DNA of 17,574 nucleotides from Dunaliella salina (Eukaryota > Chlorophyta > Chlorophyceae > Chlamydomonadales > Dunaliellaceae), in assembly GCA_002284615.2 (NCBI GenBank), contig MU069990.1, positions 160,932 through 178,505 on the forward strand, given 5' to 3'. The position numbers and the translations under genes are program-made. A model generated the notes under the pieces. The model was not told the DNA's origin, ran no database searches, and saw nothing but the letters and a program-made list of their open reading frames with translations. This document shows positions 16,800 through 17,574 of the stretch, piece by piece (position 1 is the stretch's first letter; each line of letters begins with the position of its first letter).

Positions 16800-17574
16800 C
16801 ACTTCATTCCCAATCGAAATCGAAAAAAATTGTGCCATTTCCAATCCCAAAAAGGAAAAACTGGTGCGGATCGGCCATAAAATCTTTTTATGGCCATGGG
16901 GGGAGCCAACGTCGTGTTCGCGTGAATCGCGGGTGAACATTTTCCCGGTTTGGGAAATTTGTGAAAATTCGGAAATTTTCATTTTTTTTGCCTCATCATG
17001 CACTTTCAATCATTGAGCCTCCCTCGCTCATGCAAGCCAGCAATGCAACTTCAAGCAGACTGTGCTTCCCGCAGGAGCTCTCTCTACCCACACACAGCCC
17101 GTCAGCAGGCTGTCCGCTGGGCAAGGGAGGGGAGCATTGGTCGTCCCCACGAACGGACCCCCCCAAGTCAAGCCAAACTGTCTCAATTAACGTTTTTCCG
17201 CCCTAACTCAGCAACCCCTGCACCATTCTCGGACCTGAGAAGTGCGCTGGACAGCTAATTTTTTGCTCTACAATATTAATATGGTGTCATGATCATGATG
17301 GTTGGGTGAGGTGCAGCGAGTGGTCAGCAGGAACGGAAAACGTAAATTCAACCTTCAAAAAGCTCATACCGTTCCCCAGCCGCTTCACCAATCCGTGACC
17401 TGGAAATCTCAAAAATCATCTTTATGTTGCCCTTGAATTCGGCTCGAACCTGGTGCTGAGCTGGGTCGGTTTGAGCCCCGGACCTGGGTTCCACTGCAAG
17501 TCAACCGACTGTGAGAGTGTGCCAATTTTCAGCCAGACCACCGATTGAGCCCATTTAAGTTTCAATAGAAACGG
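16800..17574. other. No recognisable gene; two perfect small hairpins
   Basis: A 10-bp perfect stem (GGCCATAAAA, loop TCT) lies at 16873-16895. A 7-bp stem (GAAAATT, loop CGGA) lies at 16963-16980. The open frames are short and overlap. There is no tRNA fold, splice pattern or terminal repeat that I can support. Confidence 0.5.

Noticed and set aside
17440..17540. A possible tRNA-like stretch (GGTTTGAGCCCC, GGTTCCA)
   Set aside because: I could not form an acceptor stem, and the A and B box spacing does not fit.

Overview
This window is eukaryotic nuclear DNA, most probably from a green alga or a related photosynthetic protist. It holds one intron-rich host gene whose nine exons join through GT-AG introns into a clean 343-residue protein. 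Around that gene lies a dense layer of broken retrotransposons and small DNA transposons. There are no operons, ribosome-binding sites or bacterial gene spacing. The algal assignment is an inference from the look of the LINE proteins, the TGTAAA-type 3' ends and the hAT ends. I could not search any database.

Layout. Bases 1-600 hold a minus-strand LINE fragment that reappears inverted at 10003-10459. Bases 1500-2275 hold the plus-strand C-terminal end of a LINE protein with a Cys-His knuckle and its TGTAAA 3' end; a second such 3' end lies at 2807-2893. Bases 3552-3821 are a broken Ty3/gypsy integrase core. Bases 3832 to about 8340, on the minus strand, are a 5'-truncated LINE-like element. 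Its fossil polyprotein reads post-RT linker, PHD finger, a domain resembling the PCIF1 (cap-adenosine N6-methyltransferase) fold, RNase H, zinc knuckle and a conserved tail. It carries four in-frame stops and one frameshift, and no reverse transcriptase remains. Bases 8345-8609 and 9630-10459 are a plus-strand LINE reverse transcriptase. It is split by a 1,012-bp hAT-type element (8610-9621) with 14-bp terminal inverted repeats and a perfect 8-bp target duplication, and removing the element with one duplication copy restores the RT reading frame.

The host gene occupies 10597-13912 on the plus strand. It encodes a secreted protein with a signal peptide, two FAS1 (fasciclin) domains and a charged C-terminal tail. 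The intron positions and phases match between the two FAS1 domains, so the protein arose by internal duplication of a domain that already had introns. The gene is still being reshaped locally: the start of exon 8 and its splice acceptor are duplicated in tandem, and a decayed copy of the last exon lies just after the stop codon.

Bases 14100-15560 lack a recognisable gene but contain four separate short tandem duplications. Bases 15566-16122 are a fold-back element with arms of about 240 bp. Bases 16174-16799 are a probable non-autonomous DNA transposon with TACCTTACCGAC ends and clustered TTGCGA subterminal repeats. The rest, to 17574, holds two small perfect hairpins and nothing else I can name.
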